Positions 35,781 through 47,200 of a stretch of 64,000 nt of DNA are shown one piece after another. The DNA is taken from assembly GCF_023065955.2 (NCBI RefSeq), contig NW_026623050.1, positions 26,804,501 through 26,868,500 of the forward strand, written 5' to 3'. The notes beneath the pieces were generated by a model that was given only the letters and a program-made list of their open reading frames with translations, was not told the DNA's origin and searched no databases. Positions within the stretch are counted from its first letter, which is position 1, and each line of letters opens with the position of its first letter. This DNA is from Ursus arctos. Lineage: Eukaryota; Chordata; Mammalia; Carnivora; Ursidae. The translations under genes were made by a program, and so were the position numbers.

Positions 35781-36934
35781 CTTTGCCTCTGGGCCACTTA
35801 TTTTATTATTGGGCTATCTACTCCAGATTCATTCTAAAATGAGTTATGAGGATAAATTATACCTAAATCATGCTCCCTAATCATGGATCGGTATTACCCA
35901 AGTGACGCATTCAGACAGCCGTGCTGTGCTGGCACTTTTAGGGATTATCCAACCACAGACCACTGGTCTCTTGGGGCTTTTTTTACCCCAAGATTTTATT
36001 TGAAAAATTTTCACATCTAAAAAATCGATAAAAGACGAGGACAGTAAGCAGCTATATAGTCTTTGGATTCCCCAATTGTAAACAGGTTTTTAATGGAAAA
36101 ATCTTTATGTAAACAGAAGGTTTAAAATAAATGCAGATAAACAGGAAACATTGAAAGAAGCTAAATGGAACGCTTCTGTGATACGTGGAAATACCCTCCA
36201 CGTGATCATGTCATCACTGTTGAGGGCATTCTGCACCGTTTGTTACGTTCACACATGCCAGCCTGTCCACTCAGAAGTGTGTCTTGAAGCCTACCGCACG
36301 GAACATGGCTCTGGACTCTCTGAGGGACCCGTTTGGAGATTACATCATGGACCACACCGTCCAGGATCGCAGAGTGAGAGATTGTCCTGCTCTCTCGGTT
36401 TTACTGCCCTGCTTTCCACCACAGAGAACCCAGTGCTTCTGTGTGACACGTTCAGCAAGCACTTTGCCCCAAATAAATGAATCACTAGAGTCAATCTTAC
36501 AAAAACTATTTTGGGATTCTTCCGTGAGTTCAGGAATGTGTTTTCTTCTTCCCATCCGCCCTAGCTAAATTTAAAATTCAGAGCAGTATCTCCTCGTCAG
36601 ATAATTAAGCTGATTGCCTTTGTACATTGGCAAGATCATTTTCCATCTAATTTGATATTCTGTGGGAAGCTGCAAAGCCAATTTAATAAAATGAGACATC
36701 CTTTATATTAGGCAGCGCTAATGATTAACAGCAAGTGTGCTCTATCTTGTTTTTGTTTGTTTTATTTTAAGTTGCGGGTTAGCTGCAGTGGTTGGTAAGT
36801 ATGAATAGAATTTAGGGCCCTGCCAGAGTGTAGAGCAGTCATGACCGTACAGAAAAATGGCTGTGGATCTGTTTTTGTTTTTGTTTTTTCCCACTTCTAA
36901 AACACAAGGGTATTCAGTTTTAAGACTTAATATA

Positions 36935-37265
36935 AAAAGTGTGGTATTGGCAAAGGATTAGATACATAGGTCATGGAACAGGGTCCAGAAGTAGACCCAC
37001 GTCAGTATGGCCCAGGGATTGTCAACAAAGTTACAGAAGCAATGCAGTGTCCAAAGAATAGCCTTTAAATGGAGGGTGCTGGAATCATTACACTTACGTA
37101 AGCCACCCCCCACCCGCCGCAGAAAAAGAACCTGGACCCATATTTCACACCTTACAAAAAAATTAACTCAAAATGGACCATGACTTTCTAAATGCACCAT
37201 GGTCTCACCTAAGCAGGAGTTAAGCAGAGGCTGTTTGGGAGAAGCGGAATCCTTGCCAATATAGG
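36935..37265 (+). mobile_element. Old L1 (L1M-type), ORF2 fragment
   Basis: 'ggtattggcaaaggattagatacataggtcatggaacag', 'aagtagacccacgtcagtatgg' and 'aaaattaactcaaaatggaccatgac' are sense L1 ORF2 motifs. Confidence 0.8.
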
Positions 37266-37293
37266 AAAAACTCTGAGCTGCTTCTCGAGTTCT

Positions 37294-37514
37294 TTTTTTT
37301 TCTTTTTTCTTTTTTTTTTTTTTGATTTCATTTATTTATTTGACAGAGAGAGAGAGACAGCCAGCGAGAGAGGGAACACAAGCAGGGGGAGTGGGAGAGG
37401 AAGAAGCAGGCTCCCAGCAGAGCAGGGAGCCTGATGTGGGGCTCTGTCTCAGGACCCTGGGATCACGCCCTGAGCTGAAGGCAGACGCTTAACGTCTGAG
37501 CCACCCAGGCGCCC
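37294..37514 (-). mobile_element. Carnivore SINE, antisense, with target-site duplication
   Basis: Complete reverse-complement SINE with a long T-rich tail on the left. Flanked by CTTCTCGAGTTCT (37281-37293) and CTTCTCAAGTTCT (37515-37527), with one mismatch. Confidence 0.97.
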
Positions 37515-38124
37515 CTTCTCAAGTTCTAAGAAGAATAGGAACACCTGTAAAATCATGACTCCCTAATTCCTATTAATGTTAAAGAAAAGAGCTGTTTTAA
37601 AGAATAATTTGGGGATAGCTTCTAGGAACTAGCGAATCATGTAGGATTTCATGGAAAGATGAGATTTTTAAATCCTGAACACAGTTTACTATATGTATGC
37701 CTGCTATGTTTTAAAATATATAAAACACTCCAAACTATACAAAGGCTATCCAAAATAACCTCAGATCCTCTTATTCCTTATGGGCTGCTAATGAAGGATA
37801 TTTAAAAACACTGTTAATATGATCTCTTTGCTATTTGCAACTTTGTTGTGAATTCTTTCCTATGAATGTATTAAAAGTCCTACTTTCCTAAAAGAACCAT
37901 TAGTACCCTTTAAAGGGAAATCAAATGAGTAATCACAGGCAGAGTGGGGACACTCATTCTTTCTTTCCTGGTCCTGGTTTATTTTTGGTTGTTCAGAGCC
38001 TTGGCAAAGAGCTCTCACGGGGACCGCAGCCTTTATAGTGAATTCCTTGTGTTTCTGGTGAACATAAAATAACTGTTGATCTTTACAAAATAAAACAAAA
38101 ACCCTTTATCCATTTCTGTTACAG

Positions 38125-38218
38125 AGCTGTGACCGAGAGCATCAATCAGCTCATCACTCTGTGTACCCAGCAAGCTCCAGGCCAGAAAGAATGTGATAAT
38201 GCCCTGCGGGAGCTCGAG
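38125..38218 (+). CDS. TLN2: TLN2 exon M (R6-R7 junction)
   Basis: Completes the split Arg codon and encodes 31 codons, AVTESINQLITLCTQQ to LRELE (TLN1-eq. 1341-1371). This is the last helix of R6 and the start of R7. Acceptor GTTACAG; the donor GAG|GTACAA is weak. Phase 2 in, 0 out. Confidence 0.97.
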
Positions 38219-40137
38219 GTACAACCCTAGAAAGGCCGCTGGGGATTTAAGAGGGTGTGACTCTCTGTCCTTTCCAGAAGGGGTCGGTTTCTTCTCCTCT
38301 GTTCTTGCCTTACGTCCTTCCTGGAAGACTACTGAGGCCAAAGTTTCCATCCAAGTGGGAAGGAATAATTAAATTTGGTGGGATCATCCTCTGCGCTTCC
38401 CCTTTCTCACTAGGATGAGAGTGATTTGTTAAAGGACCCTATTTCAAATAGGAAGAGGCCTGGGTGTAGACTGAAGGTGAGCAATTACTACCTAAAAAAT
38501 TTTGGGGTGCCATCATGTGCCATTATGCTGGCACAGTTGGGAGAAGCCGGGGTAGATGTTCTTTTTGAGTAAAAATGATTTTCCCATACATTTTATTTTA
38601 GTCACTGTAGGGGGCACATGAGTGGAAACCCAGGAATAGCATTTACTACCCAGTCAAGGTGACTGTGAGACCCCTAGTGGCCCAGAACACTGTGTGGGTG
38701 CTTCACAACTTATATTCATACTTAGGGCTTACTTATAATGGAAAATTCATCTGTGCCCTTAGGATGGACACGGGTAAACAGAAAATCAGTGTGCCCACTT
38801 GTATGTAAAGCAGTCCTAACGAGTGCAGGTTATATTGAAACAGCCAAATAGGTATCTCAGTAGGTATGGGTGGTTGTACCCAATGTAGTTTTCTGGGTGA
38901 TTAGCACGGAAATACCCACCATGCCAGAGGGGGTCTGATTGCAGCTTCTGAAGGGTTTGATTGAGGCCCAGTCTGCTGGTGGCAGTTGGCCAGTGAGCAC
39001 AGCTGGAGGTGAGAAGAGGCTTGTTACCCGAGGACTAAAGCATTCTGAAAACAGTGGAACTTGTTTCCTATGTTGGGTTAATTACTGTCCTATCCCGCTC
39101 TGTTCACATTTGCAAAGACAATATATGTGGGCTTTTGGTCTAAATCAGATCTGTAAGCCCAGATACAAACACTCTATCCTTTAATGGTATCCTTGGTTGC
39201 CAAAATTATGACTCTTTCAGGACTGCTGTTACTAAAACAGTTTCGATTGTGTGACGAGTGGGAGAAGGTTCTTCAGTGAAATGAACTCCTTTACGCTGCC
39301 CTCTTTTCTGAGATCTTAGTAGCTCAGCAGTTTCCACCATGACCTCCCCCAATCCTTGGTAACTCAAATGACTGTGTCTTTTTTGTTGGCTGTGCCCCCA
39401 AAGGCTGCTGGGTCCTAATGTATACTCTCACTCACTGGGGAGAAGATTGGATGGTTCTATCCCAGACTTGCGTCCCCTGGAAAATTGCCTCATTCATGAC
39501 TGTCAGAGATTATGACAACATGTGAGGTAGTGATGATTTTCAGTGGATTGGAGACAAAGGAGCAAGCCCCATGCCCTGCACCCTGATGGCTATCTAAACA
39601 GGAGTGAATATTTTCTATACTTTTTGAAATAAAAACAAATGAACTGTACCAGGGAGCAGTTTGGGGGATTTATCTTCTTTCATGCCTATGCATTAAAAGG
39701 TTCCAGAATTGAAAACTGAAGGTTCTCCTCCTCAAGGAGAAATGAGTTACTGTGCCCTTGAAATGTAAACTCCTTGGGTACCAAGAAATTGTGCTAATTG
39801 GCCACTGCCCTAAATTAGCTTTCAGATTTTCTTAAGGAAAAAAATCTCTCCCTTTTGTGGATACCATGCTTCTCCTTCACATTTGTAAACAGGAGACTCT
39901 CCTCTCCGTCAAAGCTCACCTAAGACCTCTTCCTGCCTGCCATCAGTGTTGTGTTGCTAGCAGGAAATCTGAAGTCACGGATAAAACCGTCTCAGTTCCT
40001 CCCAAGAATGTGGATAAATGAGTGATCGTGACCAGAATCTATATGCAGAGGCGAAGTCGATAGCTGGTATTTTACGTTGAAATTTCTCTTGCTCTCTAAC
40101 ACTTGCTTGCTTTTTAAGTGGCGTTTTCTTCCTGTAG
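38219..40137 (+). other. TLN2: Intron M/N
   Basis: 1.9 kb. I recognise no repeat or gene in it. Confidence 0.75.
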
Positions 40138-40227
40138 ACTGTCAAGGGCATGTTGGACAACCCTAATGAACCTGTGAGTGACCTCTCTTACTTTGACTGC
40201 ATTGAGAGTGTGATGGAGAACTCCAAG
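40138..40227 (+). CDS. TLN2: TLN2 exon N (R7, KANK site)
   Basis: 30 codons, TVKGMLDNPNEPVSD to SVMENSK (TLN1-eq. 1372-1401). This is the first helix of R7. The Tyr codon at 40189-40191 matches talin-1 Tyr1389, which packs against the KANK KN motif. Acceptor CTGTAG, donor AAG|GTAAGC, phase 0; at 90 nt it could be skipped without a frameshift. Confidence 0.97.
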
Positions 40228-40373
40228 GTAAGCCTGTCTGTGCTGTTAACATTCCTCCTCATTATGGGGAAAAATCCAGACGTGCTCTGGGTGCATCTGC
40301 CTGTGGCCACTCTGTGTGGCTGCAGGTATTACAAAGCCTGACTGTGGAGCCCTTTGCGCAGGTGCTCCTCCAA

Positions 40374-40488
40374 CTTGACTGTGCGTCAGAATCACTTAGG
40401 GGTCTTGTCAGACACAGATTGCTGGACTTATCCCTGAGTTTCTGATGCAGTAGTTCTGAGGTGGGGCTGGGATGGTGCGTTTCTGACA
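40374..40488. mobile_element. MER5A-like hAT remnant
   Basis: 'gactgtgcgtcagaatcacttaggggtcttgtcagac' and 'tgatgcagtagttctgaggtggggc' fit MER5A. Confidence 0.7.
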
Positions 40489-41982
40489 GGTCCCTTGGTT
40501 CCTGCCGATGCCGTTCAGAAGTAACACTGAGAGATACGGTGCATATACCATATTGTAGATGGGTCTTACTGTGAATCAAATCATGGATTTCTTTCACTTG
40601 GGGCTGAATTGCCCGGGAAAGCCCGTCAGTGACCTTGGCTTTTATGAGACCCCCTTGTGTGTTCTTCTGGCCATCCATTAATGGCATCATTCTCAAGCGA
40701 ATTGAAAAACTGGACGTTCTTTTGGGAGGTGGGAGGAGTAAGAATATCTAAATATTGCAATGGTTTCTGTCCCCACCCCCTGCCATATCTTACCCTAACT
40801 CAACAGAATCTTATTTCTTCTTATTACTTTGATGTGGGTAGCAATTGGGGGTGGGGAGGCTAAAAGATTTCTTAGTGGAGCAATAATTATTTTTTAAGAA
40901 GTCGGAAGCACTAACCAATGATGACAATACCAAAGTTGTTGAGAATGCTTCAAAACCGGGTTAACGTGAAATATAAGTGAGAAGAGCGGTATGCAGCAGT
41001 CGCCAATACCGAGTTTGTCCTTGGAGCATAAGCGCGTGTTTGTCTACATCACTCTGACGTTAGCTTTGGGGACACAGCTGTGTTGGTGATGCCGGGGTGG
41101 GGGGGGTGCCTTGCATTGGGCTAACACTAGACTTTGCTCTGTCCAGCACCCTTTATGGAATTCTGGATTGCCTAAGGGAAGGGTGCATGTGTCTTACACA
41201 CTTAGATCCAAAGAAACTCTTCCTTCCTAAAGAGGGACGCAAGGTGATAGAAAGGATAATACTGTGCATACAAACACCATCTAGCTTCTCTGCTTTGCAA
41301 GTCTTCATGTACACTGGACTATGTTATATATCTAAGCAATTCTAGGGAATTTTTCCCCTTTCCAAGATGGCTTATTAATGAAGAGTTCTGCAGTGGCAAC
41401 GCCATCGCCTTTCTAAAGGGTTGTGTTCAACATCTTCCATTCCACCATCTGTGACCCCGCGAAGTAGGAGTAGGACCTGCCCTCTCGGGGCATCATGAGG
41501 CCCATAGAAGACAAAACACCAGCTATGAGGCAGGTGTCCTGCCTCTGCCCATGTGACCTTCTGTGTGACCTTACCTGGGGTGCTCGACCTCTCTGGGTTG
41601 GATTCTAAATATTAAAATCCTTTTTAGCTGTTATTTTAAGACCTCTGGAGAAAAAAGACATCAGTGATTCTCAAAATAAAGGGAAATACTTAAAAATTTA
41701 GGAAATAGTCTTGGTGTTCAGATCGCCTATCTATATATATACACACACTTTTTAACAAAGACATATTTAAATTTTACAATCAATAAGTAAATAAATAATA
41801 TCAGCGAGGGTATGTCTTCTGCTTTCTGGGGTGTGGCCACCTGCAGTTCAGTGTATGCGTCTGATTTTTCTGGGAAATGACAGGTCTCGCTTGAGACCAT
41901 TCACCTGTGGGATGCCCTGTGTCGATTTTACTTTATCGGTCTGTATATATTAACTGTACCCCTTTGAGATCTAGATAACTTT

Positions 41983-42194
41983 TTTCTTTTCTGAAGAGAG
42001 AGAGAGAGAGCAAGCAGGGCGGGGCGGGGGAGAGGGGCTAAAGGGGACGAGGTGGGGGGGGGGAATCCCAAGCAGACTCCATGCTAAGCTCAGAGTCACC
42101 TGACATGGGGCTCAATCTCACGACCCTGAGATCATGACCTGAGCTGAAATCAGGAGTCGGACACTTAGCTGACTGAGCCACCAGGCGCCTCAAA
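41983..42194 (-). mobile_element. Carnivore SINE, antisense, diverged
   Basis: 'gagagagagagagcaagcaggg', G-rich runs, 'catggggctcaatctcacgaccctgagatcatgacctgagctg' and 'ctgagccaccaggcgcc' give an older reverse-complement SINE. Imperfect duplications lie at 41969-41982 and 42195-42208 (12 of 14 match). Confidence 0.9.
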
Positions 42195-42423
42195 ATATAG
42201 GTAACTTTCAGATGAAAGGTTCATAGTTTCATTATTCATTTCTCTCTATGGAACAGAAAGGATGTAATTCTCTTAAATCTCCTCTTAATGCAAATAAAGA
42301 AAAATAATGGCAAATAGTATAAATTAAGTGGCCTTGAATGTTACAGTTGGAAGCGTAGCACCCTTTTCCCCATGGTTGGAAGAAATGCTGGTTCGTGAAT
42401 GTCACTGGTTGGTTGGTTCGCAG

Positions 42424-42546
42424 GTTCTGGGCGAGTCGATGGCAGGGATTTCACAGAACGCCAAGACCGGGGACCTCCCTGCCTTTGGGGAGTGTGTGGG
42501 GATTGCATCCAAGGCCCTCTGCGGGCTGACAGAGGCGGCAGCCCAG
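42424..42546 (+). CDS. TLN2: TLN2 exon O (R7, KANK site)
   Basis: 41 codons, VLGESMAGISQNAKT to LTEAAAQ (TLN1-eq. 1402-1442). This is the second helix of R7. The Gly codon at 42430-42432 matches talin-1 Gly1404; leucine there abolishes KANK binding. Acceptor TTCGCAG, donor CAG|GTAAGG, phase 0. Confidence 0.97.
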
Positions 42547-43875
42547 GTAAGGGACTGGCCCCCAGGCCCCCTGATGCAGGCCTTCCAGCCTTAAGGCCTG
42601 TGTCCTGTGCCTCTGTCCTATGCTCAAGTGAGGACACCAGGAGTACCACATCCCTGTGGGAGGCATGGGGAAGCTCCAACGGCAGCTCCTTCCCCAACCA
42701 CCATCACAGAAACCATGGGAAAGGTGGAGGTTCCTGTGCTGGCTGGGGCATTTCGACAGAGCACCAGCCAGTTACCCCCCAGAAGCACAGCAGCCTGGTG
42801 AGGACAGTGAGGCTCTGAACACTGCAGACCCAGCATAAGCATTCAGAGGCCAGATTTGGGCTTTTTTTCCTTTTAAGACCAATTTTAAAGAGGAGCTGTT
42901 TTGAGGGCGAAAAATGAGTATTACATAATGCACATTCTTTCTGAGGCTTTAAAATTGCAAAAATCTTAGTCATGCTCTTTTTAGGATCAGAGGGAGAAGA
43001 AATTAGATACCATCCTGCAGGGACATGATCGGGCATGTTCCTTGATTTGGTTCGACTGTCCTGTGCATCTGTAATAATTTTGGGGCTCGTGTGACTGAAG
43101 CTTCAAAAATTATCAGCATTTTACCTTGAAGGATTTATCATTTGGCAGTTACCTTGAGGCTGGAAAATTTTACTGAACCAAAGGAAAACATCCCTAGTTT
43201 GGGGGATGCAATTGTCCTTATCCTGCCCCTCACATCTCATGGGAAATGACTGAAGATTAAAATTCCCATTCACAGTTTCATTTTCTCCCTGCGATTTGTC
43301 TATCCAAAGGGTTTAAAGAGAAGACCTTCCCTTAGAGCCTCTTGTCCTCTTAGAAACCAGACAGTGCCTTCCCCCGCCACCCCCGAGCCCTCTTACTCGT
43401 TCTCCTTACTCCTGGATATCCTGGCCTGCACAATAAGGACGTAGTTGGCTATGAGATGAGAAACTTCCATGCTCGGCAGGCTTCAGGGTTGACCAACCCA
43501 GTGGCTCCATGCCATTGGTCTCCACGCGCTTTTTTTCTGCCTCTCCCGTCTGCCAGCCAAAGAATCAGCCTCACACTGAGACTGGGTACCCTCATGGTCC
43601 TAAGATGGCTGCCAGAGCACACAGGCCTGCATTCATCCTTGTTCAGGCCCCATAGGAAAACCTCTTCAGAACAGGGACCCTTTGTTCCTAGAAGCCTGCA
43701 GGAGACTCTGCCGCCAGCCCATCAGTCCTTAAACCCTTCCTGGCAAGATTACCCTGACCAACGTGCACCAGGGAGCCCCTGAGAATGCGGCCTGCGCACT
43801 GCCAGGCCATCATCCCCGACAGGCTCATCTGGGAGCACAGGGAGTCTGAGCGGCGCTTTCTTCCTCCCTTTCCAG
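42547..43875 (+). other. TLN2: Intron O/P
   Basis: 1.3 kb. I recognise no repeat. It contains overlapping chance open frames on both strands near 42600-42840 and 43456-43900. Confidence 0.75.
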
Positions 43876-44019
43876 GCTGCATACCTGGTGGGTATCTCTG
43901 ATCCAAATAGCCAGGCGGGCCACCAGGGCCTCGTGGACCCCATCCAGTTTGCCCGGGCGAACCAGGCTATCCAGATGGCCTGCCAGAACCTGGTGGACCC
44001 CGGCAGCAGCCCGTCACAG
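43876..44019 (+). CDS. TLN2: TLN2 exon P (R7-R8 junction)
   Basis: 48 codons, AAYLVGISDPNSQAG to DPGSSPSQ (TLN1-eq. 1443-1490). It leaves R7 and enters the four-helix bundle R8, which is inserted in R7. QFARANQAIQMACQN is the first R8 helix. Acceptor TTTCCAG, donor CAG|GTAACC, phase 0. Confidence 0.97.
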
Positions 44020-45492
44020 GTAACCACGGGGCGAGGGCGTGAGGTCTGTGAGTCCTTAAACTCTTGTCGGTGGGTTGTGGGAGACTGCGAGGAATTGGGG
44101 AAGAAAACTTCTTTCCAAGCTTGCAAAGCCGGCTAAGTACAGCCCTGTGGATAACAACTTGGGGGGATGATGCAAAATGTGGTGAGCATGGCAACATGTC
44201 AGTGCTTTGAAACGAGGTGCTGGTAGGCAGTAGGGTGAAGTCACCACCGGGAGATTCATCAGGAGTCTCATGATGTCATTCAGGTCAGAGGACGTAGGTG
44301 GAGGGCTTGTGCTGTGCTCAGCACTAAGGGTCAACACAGGTTGGACCTGATCCCCTCTATGCCCTGGCTCTTCCTCTGTTGGATAGAGCTTGGAAGGTGG
44401 GGTGGACGGGGTATGACGACAGCACCCGGAATGGTCAGAGGAACAGGTGATGAGCTCTGTGCAGAGCTGTCAAGCTTCACTTCCCAGAGATGGTGGCACT
44501 GAGCCAGGCCTCAGAGTCTGGTCAGAATCCGAAGTGCCGAAAGGACCCACAGAGGCATTTCAGGACTAGACAGTATGTGTGACGCTCCGTATCCACGTGG
44601 CATGAGGTCCCAGTGACTTACTCAAGCAGCGTGTGCTAAAAGGGACAGGAACCAGCCCATAGGGCTACCAGAGGCAGCCTGTGAGTGCCACGTCCACCGT
44701 GCACCCCAAGCCCGACATTCTTCCGGCAGGAGGAGGACCCAAGTTAAGGAGGCAATACAGGGACCATCTGACCTACCTACAAGATGAGAGCTGATGTGGA
44801 AGACATCAGGGCACCTGATGTTCCAACCTGTCCAGTTAAGGACAAGGGGATGTTACCAGCAAAGTGGATTGGGGGGGATTCAAGAGAGCGATTAGGGGTG
44901 GGGCCCGGGAGATGCCTGACCCAGACCCCTTACTCAGGAGCCCACAGACTGCCTATGGATAAGGAAGGAGCTGTTGCACCTTGAGGTTTCTTTTCCTCAT
45001 CTAGACCTGGACTCCAGGTGATGTTACCTGGTGCAATGAAATATTTTGGATATATCAAGTTAAATAAAATAAGTTATTGAAATTAACTTATCTTGTTTCT
45101 CTACTTTAATGTGGCTACGAGCAAATTTAAAATTTCCTGTGTCGTTCACACTGTACTCTGGCCGAGACCCTGGACTGAATGCCTCCTGGCACGGGGTCCT
45201 GAAGCAGAGCTCACTGCCTCTCCTTTCAGACTCTCTGGAGCCCAGCCCTGCCCCACTACTTCAGGAACACCTCCTTTCCTTTTGTTTATTCTCTCTTGCT
45301 TAGCCGTTCTTGCCCCCTGCTTTCCTGGTGTGGCTTTGGGGTGGCAGAGCTAGACATGCGTGGTGTAATTACACAGGCCCTAGATAGGTGAGCTGAAGAG
45401 GAATCCAGGGCTCGGGACCAGGGTGGGCTCCTCTGACCTGGACCCCGCTGCACTGAGCATGCCATGCCCCAACCCAGCTCCATGCTTTGTAG
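44020..45492 (+). other. TLN2: Intron P/Q
   Basis: 1.5 kb. A stretch near 45000-45150 ('ttaatgtggctacgagcaaatttaaaatttcc') resembles an old mammalian repeat I cannot name. Nothing else is recognised. Confidence 0.7.
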
Positions 45493-45654
45493 GTCCTGTC
45501 GGCGGCCACAATTGTCGCCAAGCACACCTCGGCCCTGTGCAACGCCTGCCGCATCGCCTCGTCCAAGACAGCCAACCCAGTGGCCAAGAGGCACTTTGTC
45601 CAGTCAGCCAAGGAAGTCGCCAACAGCACCGCCAACCTGGTGAAGACCATCAAG
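45493..45654 (+). CDS. TLN2: TLN2 exon Q (R8)
   Basis: 54 codons, VLSAATIVAKHTSAL to ANLVKTIK (TLN1-eq. 1491-1544). This is the R8 core, which binds LD motifs of DLC1, RIAM and others and contains a vinculin-binding helix. The Thr of AKHTS matches talin-1 Thr1502 of the R8 threonine set. Acceptor TTTGTAG, donor AAG|GTGGGT, phase 0, 162 nt. Confidence 0.97.
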
Positions 45655-45970
45655 GTGGGTTATGGAACTGAGGTCTTAGTGATCCCTGCATCACCTATTG
45701 CAGAGGGCAAGGAAGTGTGCAGGATTTAAGCTCTGCTCTAAGACTTGAGTCTCCTGAAGCCGCTTGAGTGAAGTCAGCGAGGAGGAGTCCTTTTCTAATG
45801 GAGATAATTATCATGAAAAACCAACAGCCTTGGTCTCCACTGACCTTCTCAGCTGGGGCGGGGGGATGGGAGGCGGTCACCAAATTCTGTACGTGAGAAG
45901 CTTAGGGGCAGAAGTGTGGAAGAGGCTGGCTGTGAGGCGTCTCTTGGTGCAGTGTTTGGGTAGCAGACTC

Positions 45971-46025
45971 ATGTTGTGTTGACTCAACATAACGTGTTGT
46001 GTTGACTCAGACTTGCATTGACTCA
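45971..46025. promoter_or_regulatory. Candidate AP-1 cluster, three TGACTCA sites
   Basis: TGACTCA occurs at 45980-45986, 46003-46009 and 46019-46025. The first two lie in a tandem TGTTGTGTTGACTCA repeat spaced 23 bp. TGACTCA is the consensus AP-1 (FOS/JUN) site. Function is inferred only. Confidence 0.4.
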
Positions 46026-47029
46026 AACGGTCTGCTGCTGTGGGGGGACTTGGAGCTCATTTGCTACAGGGAATTGCTGGTAGGGGGTCCGCCATTGTTG
46101 CTAGATGTACCTGGATCTAGAGAGGAGGTGGAGGGGAGAAGGGAATGGGAAATTGAGGGTAATCACCTTAAAAAATCAATTTCATCTGTCCTATGACCTC
46201 TGTTCTGTTTATAGCTGTTTGAATGTTTGAAATGGAGCATCAGGAATTTAAAATAGAACATTCTATGTTTATACCAAGTTCATCTTTGTGTTATAGGCCA
46301 TGGACTGGTTGAGGGAGGGGTGGAGGCAGGGTACCCTTATGAGGAAGGAGCTGCAGCAGCAGACCTGGAGTATTTGTGGGTGGGTGATGAAGCCACAAAT
46401 CCAGTCTGCCCCCAAGTGGGGACCAAGCAGCAGCTGGCAGCTGGGATAGCAGGCCACAGGCAAGGAGCCCAGAACCCCGTTCCAAGCCTCCAAAAGAGTC
46501 TGTCTTGGAAGGCAGGCCACCAGCTCTGTGGAAACCCAGAGAGGAGAAGGGTTCACCCTTATTTAAGGATTATCACATTCATTGAGGTAGGGCGACCTGC
46601 TTTGTTGCCAGGTCAGCCCTGGAGTAATGGGACTTCTTCTGTCCTCTCCAGAGGACAGGGTGCTACACACATCGTTCTCCTCGCACTCTGCAGAACCACT
46701 TTAATCATGTGGAGAATCAGTCCACAGGCTGGGCCAGGCAGAAGCAAAGGGCGGAACTCGCAGCCCAGCAGCAGTTGGAAGCTGGGGGGTGAGAGCACAG
46801 TCCAGTTAGCCCTGTCAGCAGTTTCTTACCGTTTCAACAGAGCCTTAAAAATGTAAAGCCTGCCTATTTGAAGACAATAATCAGATAGGTTGGAAATAAA
46901 TTAAAGCCAGTGAGCAGGTGCCCCTGGGATCCTGGTGGCAGCTCACCTTAATTACCGTCATAGTTCATAGTATTCGAAATGAATAAAGCTTACGTTTTTA
47001 ACTGTTTGGCTTGTACAAAACCTATTCCA

Positions 47030-47200
47030 AGTGTCTGGTGTATGTTACTCATCCAGTTCGCACAACCACCCTGTGCTTGTCACCCCCATTGTACACTTAG
47101 GACACTAGGTGCTGGCAGGTTAAGTAACTTTCCCAAGGCGACCTAGCCAGGAACTAAGTGGCAGATCCCAGAGCCCCTGCTCTTTGTAATCTCAGCCCTA
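47030..47200 (-). mobile_element. MIR SINE, antisense
   Basis: 'cccccattgtacacttaggacactaggtgctggcaggttaagtaactttcccaagg' followed by 'aactaagtggcagatcccagagcccc' is the antisense MIR core. Confidence 0.8.

Larger units (their letters stand above)
31313..38124 (+). other. TLN2: Intron L/M
   Basis: 6.8 kb. It includes an L1-like 3' remnant near 31590-31690, a MIR-like remnant (32330-32480), a GC-richer stretch with many chance open frames (33000-34700), a poly-T run (35087-35106), old L1-like sequence (35445-35780), a candidate conserved element (36590-36735), old L1 (36935-37265) and a SINE (37294-37514). I name nothing in 37530-38124. Confidence 0.8.
40228..42423 (+). other. TLN2: Intron N/O
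   Basis: 2.2 kb with a MER5A-like remnant (40374-40488) and a SINE (41983-42194). Nothing else is named. Confidence 0.8.

Noticed and set aside
46320..46856. 178-codon plus-strand open frame in intron Q/R
   Set aside because: Low-complexity composition with no known family and no visible initiation or polyadenylation context. It is most likely chance.
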